From Gammaproteobacteria bacterium (GTDB lineage: Bacteria > Pseudomonadota > Gammaproteobacteria > Steroidobacterales > Woeseiaceae), in NCBI GenBank assembly GCA_030641695.1, contig DAOWGY010000066.1, positions 1 to 8,429 of the forward strand: a stretch of DNA of 8,429 bases, written 5' to 3'. A program made the position numbers and the translations under genes. The notes below the pieces were generated by a model. It had not been told where the DNA came from and did no database searches. It worked only from the letters and a program-made list of their open reading frames with translations. This document shows positions 1-7,087 of the stretch, one piece after another; the first letter of the stretch is position 1, and each line of letters begins with the position of its first letter.

Positions 1-1734
1 ATCGCTGCCTGCCGTTGCATTACCGCCGCTGAGCGAATAGTCGACCGATGCGGCACCAACGGCGCTGTCGCTTCTCTTAATAACGGCGATAGCCACGGAG
101 GATTCCAGCTCCACAACGTCTATCGTGGCGACATCGAATTCAACCGAGGCAGCCGCACCGGGGTCGCTGATGTATACGTTGGCGACAGTCGTCCCGGAAA
201 TCGTCGCGCCGCCGGTGGGGAAGGTCAGCCGAACGATGAACTGCTCGATTCCTTCGGCGATACCGTCATTGGTGAGCGCGATATCGAGGCTCTTGTCGGC
301 ATTGTCCCCATCGACCCAATCCAGGGAGCCGACGATGCCTGCCAGATCCGATGCGTCAGTCGTTGCCGGGACGATCTCGACTGAAACACTCACCGCGCCG
401 TTCATGCCGCCACTGCGTTGCACGACGATGCTGACAGTCTGACCTTCTACGCCGCCGTATATCCCGGCGGCGAGTGAAATAGTGCCTTGCGGAACGTCGA
501 GCGTGCGGTCAACAAGCATGAACAGGCCTTGCTCGACATCTGTAACGGCAATGCTGCCACTGTGCAGAAACGGATAAACACCCCAGGCGCCTCCGAAACT
601 CGCACTGTTGTCGTTGAAGTCGCTGGTATCGAACTGGCCGACGGATGCCGGTGCGGTGGCATCGGTGACGTCGAGCACCGACAAACCGCGGCTGTAGTTC
701 GACAAATAGTAACGATTGCCGCGCACGAATCCGTTGTGATCGATCGCGCGATCCGGGCCGGACCAGGTGTTTACGAGTACCGGTAATGTCAGGTCAGCCA
801 GGGAGAACGTGCGTATGGTGGTTGTAAATTGAAAATTCTGTTCGTCGAGTTCATCGTTCACCAACAGGTATTGTTTGTCCTCGGTCGGCCAACCCGAGTG
901 CGTGTACCCGGTGTTCGGGTAGTTCGTGCGACTCAGCAACGCCGGACTCGATGCGTTCGTGATGTCCCAGATATCCACCGTCGATTCGTTGAAGTCGAAC
1001 AGCACCTCGCAATGATCGGTCGCATTCACGCACTGGGTGTCCTTGCGCGCATCAGTAATTGTCATCGATGCCGCATCATGTATGTACCCGGCGTTGCCAG
1101 GCATCGAGAGGAAGATGGGCGACGCAGGATTGCTCAATGAATACGATCGGAAGCCGCCACCACCGTTATCCGATCCGGCAACAATCAGCGTCGGATCATC
1201 GCCCGTCAGCGACAGCCCTGTGCCGTAGTCTGTTGTCGCTGCAAAGACGTTGTGAGCTTCCGAAAAATCACTAACGTAGTTGCGACGTGAAATGCTGTGT
1301 GGCAATCCAGTCAAATCAATGACGACCAGGCCATCGTTTGCACCATCGGTTGTCACATAGGCGTACGCGTTCCAGCGACCTTCGGCGGCATTGAATGTCT
1401 GGTGAACCTTGACGTCGCGCCAGACGGTTGACTGCCCGCTGACAAAACCCACTTCGCGCGGCTTTGCGGGATCAGTGACGTCGAATACGCCGGTTCCATT
1501 GCCGAAACCGACAATGATGAACTCCCGTTGGCTGTTGAGGTCGACGAGACCCCAGACATCGGCAGCCCTGGATGGTGATGTGCTGACGTTTTGCAGCGGC
1601 AAATGGGATAGAAGATCGACCTGTTCGCACGGCCGGCCGCCTGCGACGCCGCCCACGCAGGGGTCGGCGATGGCACTTTCCGCCAGACCGGCGACGAGGA
1701 GCACTGCAAAACACGGGGCAATCCATTGTTTCAT
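1..1734 (-). CDS. Choice-of-anchor B family secreted protein with Calx-beta domains (C-terminus beyond the window)
   Basis: The frame is open for 578 codons from the ATG at 1734 to the left edge, without a stop, so the gene is 3'-partial. Residues 1-23 form a signal peptide (MKQW, hydrophobic core, AIA before Asp24), so the product is exported. Residues about 40-410 match the choice-of-anchor B fold, a beta-propeller-like domain with LVIVD-type repeats: VWGLVD (60-65), VFDVTDP (83-89), WRDVKV (105-110), AHNVF (160-164), IHDAAS (218-223), YTHSGWPTED (277-286), NDELDE (293-298), DHNGFV (332-337) and LSVLDVTD (351-358). Residues about 415-523 are a Calx-beta domain ending in VRLTFPTGGATI and YISD; a second begins near 528. 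In this family the C-terminus usually carries one of several surface-sorting signals, which cannot be seen here. Molecular function is unknown; extracellular adhesion or calcium binding is only a family-level guess. An in-frame ATG at 1749 would add five residues; neither start has a clear Shine-Dalgarno. The gene is divergent from the patatin operon. Confidence 0.9.
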   Translation of the reverse strand, partial: MKQWIAPCFAVLLVAGLAESAIADPCVGGVAGGRPCEQVDLLSHLPLQNVSTSPSRAADVWGLVDLNSQREFIIVGFGNGTGVFDVTDPAKPREVGFVSGQSTVWRDVKVHQTFNAAEGRWNAYAYVTTDGANDGLVVIDLTGLPHSISRRNYVSDFSEAHNVFAATTDYGTGLSLTGDDPTLIVAGSDNGGGGFRSYSLSNPASPIFLSMPGNAGYIHDAASMTITDARKDTQCVNATDHCEVLFDFNESTVDIWDITNASSPALLSRTNYPNTGYTHSGWPTEDKQYLLVNDELDEQNFQFTTTIRTFSLADLTLPVLVNTWSGPDRAIDHNGFVRGNRYYLSNYSRGLSVLDVTDATAPASVGQFDTSDFNDNSASFGGAWGVYPFLHSGSIAVTDVEQGLFMLVDRTLDVPQGTISLAAGIYGGVEGQTVSIVVQRSGGMNGAVSVSVEIVPATTDASDLAGIVGSLDWVDGDNADKSLDIALTNDGIAEGIEQFIVRLTFPTGGATISGTTVANVYISDPGAAASVEFDVATIDVVELESSVAIAVIKRSDSAVGAASVDYSLSGGNATAGSD

Positions 1735-1780
1735 AGTAAAAATCGGCATCTTGAGGAGACTCGCTGACATTAGCAGCCGT

Positions 1781-1798
1781 GTGATAGCGGTGATAGCG
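1781..1798. repeat. Tandem 9-bp direct repeat in divergent intergenic region
   Basis: GTGATAGCG occurs twice head to tail between the divergent choice-of-anchor B and patatin genes, 47 bp upstream of the minus-strand ATG. The 8-mer TGATAGCG also occurs at 6397-6404 in the other divergent intergenic region. It could be a direct-repeat operator or chance; the rest of the spacer (1735-1960) holds no convincing promoter, RNA gene or terminator that I can see. Confidence 0.35.
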
Positions 1799-1960
1799 CT
1801 TGCGACATAAACCGGGCAACCGTTCTGTACAGTGAGACCGGCGTCACATGAATGAATTGACCGTCCGCGCTGTGACTGGTTCCTTTGTGTCGCGCTTGCA
1901 GTCTTGGCCGGAAAGCGGCTCAATGACGCGCTTTCGTCACAAGAGTCAGCGAAACAGGGT

Positions 1961-3022
1961 ATGGCAGCAGCACTGAGTTTCAGGGCGGGGCCCGGCGCCA
2001 TCGCAGAAATCCGCAAGCACGGGTTCTCACCTGCGCAGATAGGCACGATGGCTGGCGCCTCAGGTGGCGCCAAGTGGCTGGTGCTGAGCAAGCTCGATCG
2101 GGTGGTCGCAAGTACGATCATTCCCCGGCTCGAGGGCCCCGTGTACCTGATCGGTACGTCAATCGGGTCGTGGCGCTTCGCCTGTTATGCGCAGGACGAT
2201 CCTCTGGGTGCGATCGCGCGATTCGAAGAAGCCTATCTCGGGCAAAGTTACACTGACGATCCGGACCGGGACGAGATTACGGCGAAGAGTCACGAGATAC
2301 TCGATTACGTACTTGGTCCTGGCGGTACGTCCGAAATTCTGTCGCATCCTGTTTTTCGAACGAACGTAATGACTGTGCGCAGCCGTCACATTACGGCGAC
2401 GGAGCATCCCGCGTTTCTGGGATTCGGTCTGATGCTGGCGGCGACGCTCAATGCGGTGAGTCGCAGTACCCTGGGAGCGTTCTTCGAACGAGTGCTGTTC
2501 TATGACCAAAGGGATTTGCCGCCTTTTTTCAATGCGCGCGGATTTCCAATGACCCGGGTCGAACTCAATCAGAACAACCTCAGGGATTCGATTGTTGCGA
2601 CCGGTTCGATACCCATGGTGATGTCCGGCGTTCGCGATATCGCGGGCGCGCCCAAAGGCATGTACCGGGACGGCGGCGTCATCGACTATCACCTCGACCT
2701 GCCACACAGTGAATCGGATCGCTTGACGTTATACCTGCACTTCATCGATCGCATTGTGCCAGGGTGGTTCGACAAGCAGCTCAGCTGGCGCAAGCCTCAG
2801 CCAGCGCATATCGATCGCACTATTCTTGTCAGTCCTTCGCAAGACTTTGTCGAGCGCTTGCCGTACGCGAAAATTCCGGACAGGCGCGATTTTCTGAATT
2901 TCAGTCCTGCCGAGCGTATACGCGCCTGGCGTACTACTGTCGATATGTGCGACGAACTCGCCGACGAATTCCACGAGCTTATCGACAAGGATCAACTGGC
3001 GGCGCGCCTCGAGCCGCTGTGA
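1961..3022 (+). CDS. Patatin-like phospholipase family protein
   Basis: This is probably a Ser-Asp dyad lipid acyl hydrolase of the patatin type. I chose the ATG at 1961 (353 residues) because the family-like sequence begins directly after it (LSFRAGP, residues 5-11). A TTG at 1904 would add 19 hydrophilic residues, and AGGG lies only 1 nt before the ATG, so the start is not certain. Seen in order: GASGGAKW at residues 32-39, which fits the glycine-rich oxyanion-hole segment; GTSIGSWR at 65-72, a GxSxG nucleophile elbow with Ser67; and DGG at 237-239 (in YRDGGVIDYH), the place of the catalytic Asp. The first motif also reads as GxSxG, so which serine acts needs testing. No signal peptide or membrane segment is evident, suggesting a cytoplasmic or peripheral enzyme. 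It is first in a likely operon, 35 bp before the OPT transporter gene. The substrate is unknown; membrane phospholipids or other acyl esters are the family's usual targets. Confidence 0.85.
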   Translation: MAAALSFRAGPGAIAEIRKHGFSPAQIGTMAGASGGAKWLVLSKLDRVVASTIIPRLEGPVYLIGTSIGSWRFACYAQDDPLGAIARFEEAYLGQSYTDDPDRDEITAKSHEILDYVLGPGGTSEILSHPVFRTNVMTVRSRHITATEHPAFLGFGLMLAATLNAVSRSTLGAFFERVLFYDQRDLPPFFNARGFPMTRVELNQNNLRDSIVATGSIPMVMSGVRDIAGAPKGMYRDGGVIDYHLDLPHSESDRLTLYLHFIDRIVPGWFDKQLSWRKPQPAHIDRTILVSPSQDFVERLPYAKIPDRRDFLNFSPAERIRAWRTTVDMCDELADEFHELIDKDQLAARLEPL

Positions 3023-3043
3023 TAGGCTGTGCCGAAAAATAAC

Positions 3044-3050
3044 AAGGAGG
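3044..3050 (+). promoter_or_regulatory. Strong Shine-Dalgarno for the OPT transporter gene
   Basis: AAGGAGG is a full match to the anti-Shine-Dalgarno core and sits 7 nt before a GTG codon at 3058. It fixes this GTG as the start of the transporter and is far stronger than the ribosome sites of the other genes here, suggesting the transporter is translated well from a shared message. Confidence 0.8.
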
Positions 3051-3057
3051 GCCAATC

Positions 3058-4788
3058 GTGACTGAGCATATCGTTGCGGCTCACGCGGATAAACCGTATC
3101 CCGAACTTACCTGGATAGCCGTTGGCGTCGGCTGGTTCCTCGGTGTCATTATCGCCGTCTCCATTGGCTATGCGGCACTGATACTGGGCTTTTCAATTGA
3201 AGGTTCGGAACTCGCCGCTATCCTCGGCTTCGGTATTCTGCGCGGCATCCTCAGGCGCAGGAGCATCATCGAGAACAACATCGTTCAGACTGTCGCGAGC
3301 GGCGTCAACGGCGCTTCATCGGGAATGATGTTCTCGGTACCGGCGATATTCCTGCTCGGTTACTCCGACCGTTTTGATCCGATCCTCCTGACATTCGGTT
3401 GTATCGCGGGCGCGTTCCTGGGCATCGCGTTCATCATTCCGCTCCGAAAGCACATGATCGACTACGAACGCCTGACCTATCCAGGTGGCGTTGCCGTGGC
3501 GACGATCCTGAAGTCGCCGGGTGCGGGCGTGCGCAAGGCGATCATCCTGGTCGCTGCGGCCCTGGTCAGCGCCGCGGTGCACGCCATAACGATCAAGTTC
3601 GAAATTACTAACTCGTATGTCGGTGATTTCTACGGCATGCCCGAATTCATGAACGGAATCTGGTATCTATCGCTGATGACAATCGGCGTCGCCTTCATTG
3701 CCGGACGTGGGGGTGTCGCTTTTATCATCGGTGGTTTCGTTGCTTACTGGTTTCTGTCACCGATGCTCGCCTGGACGAATAGCTTTCCGCTTGACGAGCT
3801 TGGCGCAGCCATCAGCCAGCCGGAACCCCTGCGCCTGATGCTGTACCGGCCGCTAGGTATCGGCATGTTGATTGGTGGCGCAATCATGGGCGTCATCCTC
3901 GCCGCACCATTGATTCTGAGCGCGATCAAGTCGATGCAAAAAGCCGCAAGAGTAGAAACAGGCACGTCAAACGAGGAAATGCCGATCAAGCTGCTTTACT
4001 TCGCTGTCATCGGTGCGGCGGTCTTGCTGTGCGTTATGGCCGTGACAGCCGTGAAATCGATGACGTTGCTGGGCGGCATCTCGATGGCGTTGTTAGGTAC
4101 GCTGTGGATCTGGATGGCCGGCATCATATTGTCGGAAGCTATCGGCCGTACCAACTGGTCGCCGTTGTCAGGTATGACGCTCGTCGGGATAACGCTGTTG
4201 ATAGTCGTAACGCAGGCGTTCAGCATGGAGCGAACCGACTCGATTATTGCGGCGATCATGGTGGGCGCGGCCATGAGCGTCGCCATGTCGCAAGCGACGG
4301 ACCTGATGCTCGACCTCAAGACCGGATACCTTGTCGGTGCATCCCCAAGAATGCAGCAGATCGGCCAGTTCGCGGGGGCCTGGCTAGGACCCATCGTCGT
4401 CATCTTCGTCATCTTCGCGCTCAACGATGCGTATGAGCTCGGCAGTGCCCGGCTCCCCGCTCCGCAGGCTCAGGCCCTGGCGAGCACGATCGACGGCATC
4501 ATGGGTGGCGACGTTCCAACTCAGAAGTATGCTGCGGGCGCGGTGCTGGGCGGTATTCTGTCCGCGCTGATGGGAGGGCTTGGCATAACGGTCGGACTGG
4601 GCTTCTACCTGCCGTTCAATATCGTGCTGACCTACTCGTTAGGCACGCTGGCGCGCGAAGTTGCCGACCGGGTCAAGGGCAAGGACTGGAGCGACAACAT
4701 CGGTATACCGGTAGCCGCGGGTTTTATCGTCGGTGAGGCGCTGGTAGGCGTAGGGAACGCGCTCAGCATCGTATTTGCGCCAACGTAA
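3058..4788 (+). CDS. OPT family oligopeptide transporter
   Basis: This is an inner-membrane secondary transporter of the OPT/YSL superfamily (576 residues), a family that takes up oligopeptides or metal chelates, mostly by proton symport; the substrate here cannot be read from sequence. OPT landmarks appear in order: a hydrophilic start followed by ELTWIAVGVGW (16-26), ENNIVQTVASG (72-82), YPGGVAVATILKS (141-153), TDLMLDLKTGYLVGASPRMQ (414-433) and LPAPQAQALA (466-475). Many hydrophobic segments (for example 18-44, 92-102, 110-128, 160-176, 204-233, 265-288, 313-333, 337-359, 371-388, 440-455, 493-533 and 548-574) cover most of the protein. The length is near that of prokaryotic members, and both ends look intact. 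GTG start with AAGGAGG 7 nt upstream. It lies between the patatin gene and a small membrane protein gene (12 bp downstream), which suggests co-transcription and possibly a shared role. Confidence 0.93.
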   Translation: MTEHIVAAHADKPYPELTWIAVGVGWFLGVIIAVSIGYAALILGFSIEGSELAAILGFGILRGILRRRSIIENNIVQTVASGVNGASSGMMFSVPAIFLLGYSDRFDPILLTFGCIAGAFLGIAFIIPLRKHMIDYERLTYPGGVAVATILKSPGAGVRKAIILVAAALVSAAVHAITIKFEITNSYVGDFYGMPEFMNGIWYLSLMTIGVAFIAGRGGVAFIIGGFVAYWFLSPMLAWTNSFPLDELGAAISQPEPLRLMLYRPLGIGMLIGGAIMGVILAAPLILSAIKSMQKAARVETGTSNEEMPIKLLYFAVIGAAVLLCVMAVTAVKSMTLLGGISMALLGTLWIWMAGIILSEAIGRTNWSPLSGMTLVGITLLIVVTQAFSMERTDSIIAAIMVGAAMSVAMSQATDLMLDLKTGYLVGASPRMQQIGQFAGAWLGPIVVIFVIFALNDAYELGSARLPAPQAQALASTIDGIMGGDVPTQKYAAGAVLGGILSALMGGLGITVGLGFYLPFNIVLTYSLGTLAREVADRVKGKDWSDNIGIPVAAGFIVGEALVGVGNALSIVFAPT

Positions 4789-4800
4789 CGGGGTAGTGAA

Positions 4801-5331
4801 ATGAAGAACATAGCGTATCTGTTACTCGCTGGCGGTTTCCTGGTCGGTGCGTATGCGACGGCACTCGACATCCGGAATGTCGACTGGACCCTGTTCGGCG
4901 TTGCCGCGATGGCGGCTATCGCGGGCGTAGTGATTGCGAAGCGCGCAAATCGAGCGCACGCGACATCAGGTACCGTGCTCGAAACCAATCGCAAAGAGCT
5001 CAATGAGTCCATCGGCAATATTGTTCGGGATATCGGCGAGATGACCGCTGGCACAGCGGCGAAGGGTGAGGAATTGCGTAACTGGATTGACGAGAAATTG
5101 CGACCGGATCTGCGTCGCTTCGTCGATGCCCGCCAGAGCATGGTGCACCTGTTCGGCCTGCAGACCTACGCTGACATCATGAGCGAGTTCGCGGCAGGCG
5201 AGCGCTACATCAACCGCGTGTGGACGTCTTCGGCAGACGGCTATGACGCCGAAGCGGAAACCTACCTCGGTAGGGCGGCGGAGCAATTTGCCGAAGCACA
5301 GCAGCAATTGAGCGAGGCCAAGGGCGCCTAG
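4801..5331 (+). CDS. Conserved hypothetical protein with two N-terminal membrane helices
   Basis: I cannot assign a function to this 176-residue protein. Two hydrophobic helices (about 4-22 and 28-46), joined by a short loop (DIRNVDW), are followed by basic KRANR, so both ends probably lie in the cytoplasm. Residues 60-110 are polar, helical and charged, possibly a coiled coil. The C-terminal part carries GERYINRVW (133-141) and SSADGYDAEAETYL (143-156), a compact aromatic/acidic block that looks conserved, and then a Gln/Ala/Glu-rich helix. The ATG follows a GGGG sequence at 4790-4793. The gene starts 12 bp after the OPT stop, so it is probably translated from the same message and could be an accessory or regulatory partner of the transporter; this is inference from position only. 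It ends 10 bp from the convergent NERD-domain gene, with no terminator between them. Confidence 0.75.
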   Translation: MKNIAYLLLAGGFLVGAYATALDIRNVDWTLFGVAAMAAIAGVVIAKRANRAHATSGTVLETNRKELNESIGNIVRDIGEMTAGTAAKGEELRNWIDEKLRPDLRRFVDARQSMVHLFGLQTYADIMSEFAAGERYINRVWTSSADGYDAEAETYLGRAAEQFAEAQQQLSEAKGA

Positions 5332-5341
5332 GCGACGGGAT

Positions 5342-6223
5342 CTATTTGTTCTTCCTGGACGATGAGCGCTTGCAACTCGATGTCAGGTGTTTTTGTAATA
5401 CGTCGACGTCTTCGTTCATGAGGTAGTCTGCCTCGTCCTTCCAGCCACGCAGCATCGGCAGCGTGCGCTCGTTCACTACAAGGTGACCTTCGCTGGACTG
5501 GTTCTGGATATTCCAGCCCGGTACCGCAATGACTGATCGGACACGGATCGAATTCCTCAGCAGGTGTCGGAAATCCTTCTCGAGACGTGTGGTCTTGGCG
5601 GCAATATCGACAATCGAAACCGTCTTGTCGCGTGGCACGAAGTGCAGCTCATTGCCGGACAGTTGGACGCCACTCTTGCGAACTGAGCGACGAGCGACGA
5701 CATTGACGGCGTATATGCCGCTTTGGCCGACGATGACATGGTCGACGACGCCCGCCGACGTCGTGACATCGTGAAATACGCGACCGTGGCCGCTCGCAAT
5801 GCGTTGCAACGAGTGGCCGACGGCGATATTGGCATCCCGAATGAACCTGACCTGGCGCCATGCCAGTACCGTGCGCACGAGACGATACAGTGCGAACGCA
5901 GCGGCGCTGCCCAGGGCACAGAGCAGCACATACAGTTGCCAGACCGGGTAGCCGGCGAACAGCCGGTCTGCCTGAAACGTATGGGCAACGGCAAAAATGA
6001 ATACGAACATGAGCCCCGCGCCGAGGTAAGTCGACTGCTTGCGCGACAATTGATCGAATTCGTCGCGAAAGCGCTGTGCTGCCTCGCGCATGATGCTGTC
6101 CGGAAAGTTGGGGTGTGAGGCGAGAGTACGCGCGACGATGTGCCAGGATTTGGCCGCAAGGAAGAACACGATCGTGCAGGCGATCGCGACCATTGCGGAT
6201 CCACTGATGGCCTCGATGTTCAT
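5342..6223 (-). CDS. Membrane-anchored NERD (nuclease-related) domain protein, catalytic residues apparently lost
   Basis: The 293-residue product (ATG at 6223) has a hydrophobic segment at about 5-25, a charged stretch, and two more at about 65-83 and 94-118. A NERD-like domain follows (about 130-255). Its core reads VGHSLQRIA (135-143), DHVIVGQSGIYAVNVV (161-176) and VIAVPGW (230-236), matching NERD signatures of the form GE...DHVVV...GIFVIExK...VVVFPG. NERD belongs to the PD-(D/E)xK nuclease superfamily; here Glu after Gly is His137, and the ExK pair is Asn174-Val-Val176, while Asp161 is kept. The protein may therefore be a non-catalytic, membrane-tethered relative. The tail (SSCKRSSSRKNK) is basic and ends at TAG. 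An in-frame GTG at 6250 would add nine residues, but the ATG has GGGG 6 nt upstream, and the predicted promoter places the GTG at or before the transcript start. Role unknown. Confidence 0.75.
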   Translation of the reverse strand: MNIEAISGSAMVAIACTIVFFLAAKSWHIVARTLASHPNFPDSIMREAAQRFRDEFDQLSRKQSTYLGAGLMFVFIFAVAHTFQADRLFAGYPVWQLYVLLCALGSAAAFALYRLVRTVLAWRQVRFIRDANIAVGHSLQRIASGHGRVFHDVTTSAGVVDHVIVGQSGIYAVNVVARRSVRKSGVQLSGNELHFVPRDKTVSIVDIAAKTTRLEKDFRHLLRNSIRVRSVIAVPGWNIQNQSSEGHLVVNERTLPMLRGWKDEADYLMNEDVDVLQKHLTSSCKRSSSRKNK

Positions 6224-6255
6224 GCCATACCCCAGGTCGAGTGAAGACACACCAG

Positions 6256-6261
6256 ATTATC
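6256..6261 (-). promoter_or_regulatory. Candidate -10 element of the NERD-domain gene
   Basis: On the minus strand this reads GATAAT, one base from TATAAT. It predicts transcription starting near 6247-6249, giving a leader of about 25 nt before the ATG at 6223. No good -35 element lies at the normal distance, as is common in activator-dependent promoters; the CRP-type box upstream would fill that role. Confidence 0.45.
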
Positions 6262-6280
6262 CAGCCACCGTCGTTGTCAC

Positions 6281-6296
6281 TGTGACGCACATCACA
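6281..6296. promoter_or_regulatory. Perfect CRP-type binding site (TGTGA-N6-TCACA)
   Basis: TGTGA, six bases (CGCACA), TCACA: both half-sites match the CRP/Vfr consensus exactly. The centre (6288.5) lies about 40 bp upstream of the start predicted from the GATAAT element on the minus strand, close to the -41.5 position of class II CRP-activated promoters. It is about 150 bp from the DUF2799 ATG, so the NERD-domain gene is the more likely target. An overlapping short palindrome, GTCAC-T-GTGAC (6276-6286), shares its left half. Confidence 0.65.
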
Positions 6297-6372
6297 TTGA
6301 TTGCAGAAGAAGTCCCGCGACATGCCGTTTTTCAGCTGCGGTTCAGCCGCATGACTGTATTTGTGAATGTCA

Positions 6373-6390
6373 TCACGGCAACAACCGTGA
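6373..6390. promoter_or_regulatory. Inverted repeat, possible operator upstream of the DUF2799 gene
   Basis: TCACGG-CAACAA-CCGTGA is a perfect dyad with 6-bp arms and a 6-bp spacer, 49 bp before the lipoprotein ATG. Its right arm overlaps the weak -35-like GTGACC, where a bound repressor would block transcription. It has no T-run and is not a terminator. The cognate regulator is unknown. Confidence 0.4.
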
Positions 6391-6417
6391 CCCGGCTGAT
6401 AGCGTCGGGTGTATAGG
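6387..6417 (+). promoter_or_regulatory. Weak candidate promoter of the DUF2799 lipoprotein gene
   Basis: TATAGG (6412-6417) resembles a -10 element and GTGACC (6387-6392) a -35, but the 19-bp spacing is long and both matches are partial. It would start transcription near 6424, about 16 nt before the ATG. I rate it only as the best candidate in this stretch. Confidence 0.25.
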
Positions 6418-6439
6418 TTCACATAAGACGGGGTGCGTC

Positions 6440-7072
6440 ATGAACAGGAAGTGGGTAAATGCAGGAATGGTGCTGGTCATCGCTGCTTTGAGTGGTTGTG
6501 CGTCGATGAGCAGCGAAGAGTGCGCCAACAGTGACTGGGTCGCTGTCGGCTACGAAGACGGTTCGCGAGGTGCGACATCGGACAAGTTTGGCACCCGCCG
6601 CAAGGCCTGCGCAAAGCACGGCATCACAGCGGACTTTCAGGCTTATCAGCAAGGTCGTTCCGAAGGGCTCGTCGAATTCTGTCAGCCGAGCCGTGGTTAC
6701 AATCTCGGCGTCAACGGCGGCACCTATCACGGCGTCTGTGACGTTGCGATGGAAGAGGGATTTCTCGACGCGTACCGTGTTGGTTACGAGCTTCATAGTT
6801 TGCGCTCGAACGTGAGCAATGCAAACTCGAAGATCTACTACAAGGAAGCCGAGCTGGAGCGCATCGAAGACAAGATTCGTGCGACAGAGGCCGACCTGAT
6901 CAGTGATGAAGTCACGACCCAGGATCGTATCCTGTTGCTTGCGGACCTCAAGGATTATTCCGAACGCACAGGCGAACTCGAAGCGGAAATAGAGCGTCTC
7001 ATTGCCGATCGTGCACGTTATGAATACGAGTTGCGGGATTACGAGTCGACAGTTGCCGCGTACGGCTACTAG
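6440..7072 (+). CDS. DUF2799 family lipoprotein with C-terminal coiled coil
   Basis: This 210-residue protein has a lipoprotein signal: basic MNRK, a hydrophobic core and the lipobox LSGC with Cys20 as the lipidated residue. Residue 21 is Ala, not Asp, so outer-membrane sorting is expected. Residues 28-100 follow the DUF2799 pattern: C28, DW (32-33), GYEDGSRG (37-44), C57, H60-G61, AYQQGRSEGL (68-77), C81 and NGGTYHGVC (92-100). The repeated glycine-aromatic motifs and the four cysteines are typical of that family, whose function is not known. Residues about 115-205 are a charged, heptad-like helix (Glu, Arg, Leu, Asp) likely to form a coiled coil, followed by a Tyr-rich end (YESTVAAYGY). GGGG at 6430-6433 can serve as ribosome site. 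The gene is divergent from the NERD-domain gene and ends 15 bp from a convergent gene. Confidence 0.88.
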   Translation: MNRKWVNAGMVLVIAALSGCASMSSEECANSDWVAVGYEDGSRGATSDKFGTRRKACAKHGITADFQAYQQGRSEGLVEFCQPSRGYNLGVNGGTYHGVCDVAMEEGFLDAYRVGYELHSLRSNVSNANSKIYYKEAELERIEDKIRATEADLISDEVTTQDRILLLADLKDYSERTGELEAEIERLIADRARYEYELRDYESTVAAYGY

Positions 7073-7087
7073 CGCTCGATCAGGGCG

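Noticed and set aside
1472..1819. Minus-strand reading frame of 115 codons overlapping the start of the choice-of-anchor B gene.
   Set aside because: It is a shadow frame: the overlapping frame encodes a signal peptide and a recognisable family domain, whereas this one is Arg-rich and featureless.
1832..1847. GTGA-N8-TCAC between the divergent choice-of-anchor B and patatin genes, considered as a second CRP-type site.
   Set aside because: The spacing is eight bases, not six, and the outer T and A are not both present.
1857..1862. TTGACC as a -35 element for the patatin operon.
   Set aside because: No recognisable -10 hexamer lies 16-18 bp downstream (TTCCTT is found there), so a promoter cannot be supported.
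4029..4436. Plus-strand reading frame of 135 codons inside the OPT gene.
   Set aside because: It lies wholly within the transporter in another frame, is rich in Arg, His and Asp, and has no ribosome site or motif.
5325..5334. Palindrome CGCCTAGGCG at the convergent ends of the small membrane protein and NERD-domain genes, considered as a terminator.
   Set aside because: The palindrome has no loop and no following T-run on either strand, and it overlaps the stop codon of the upstream gene.
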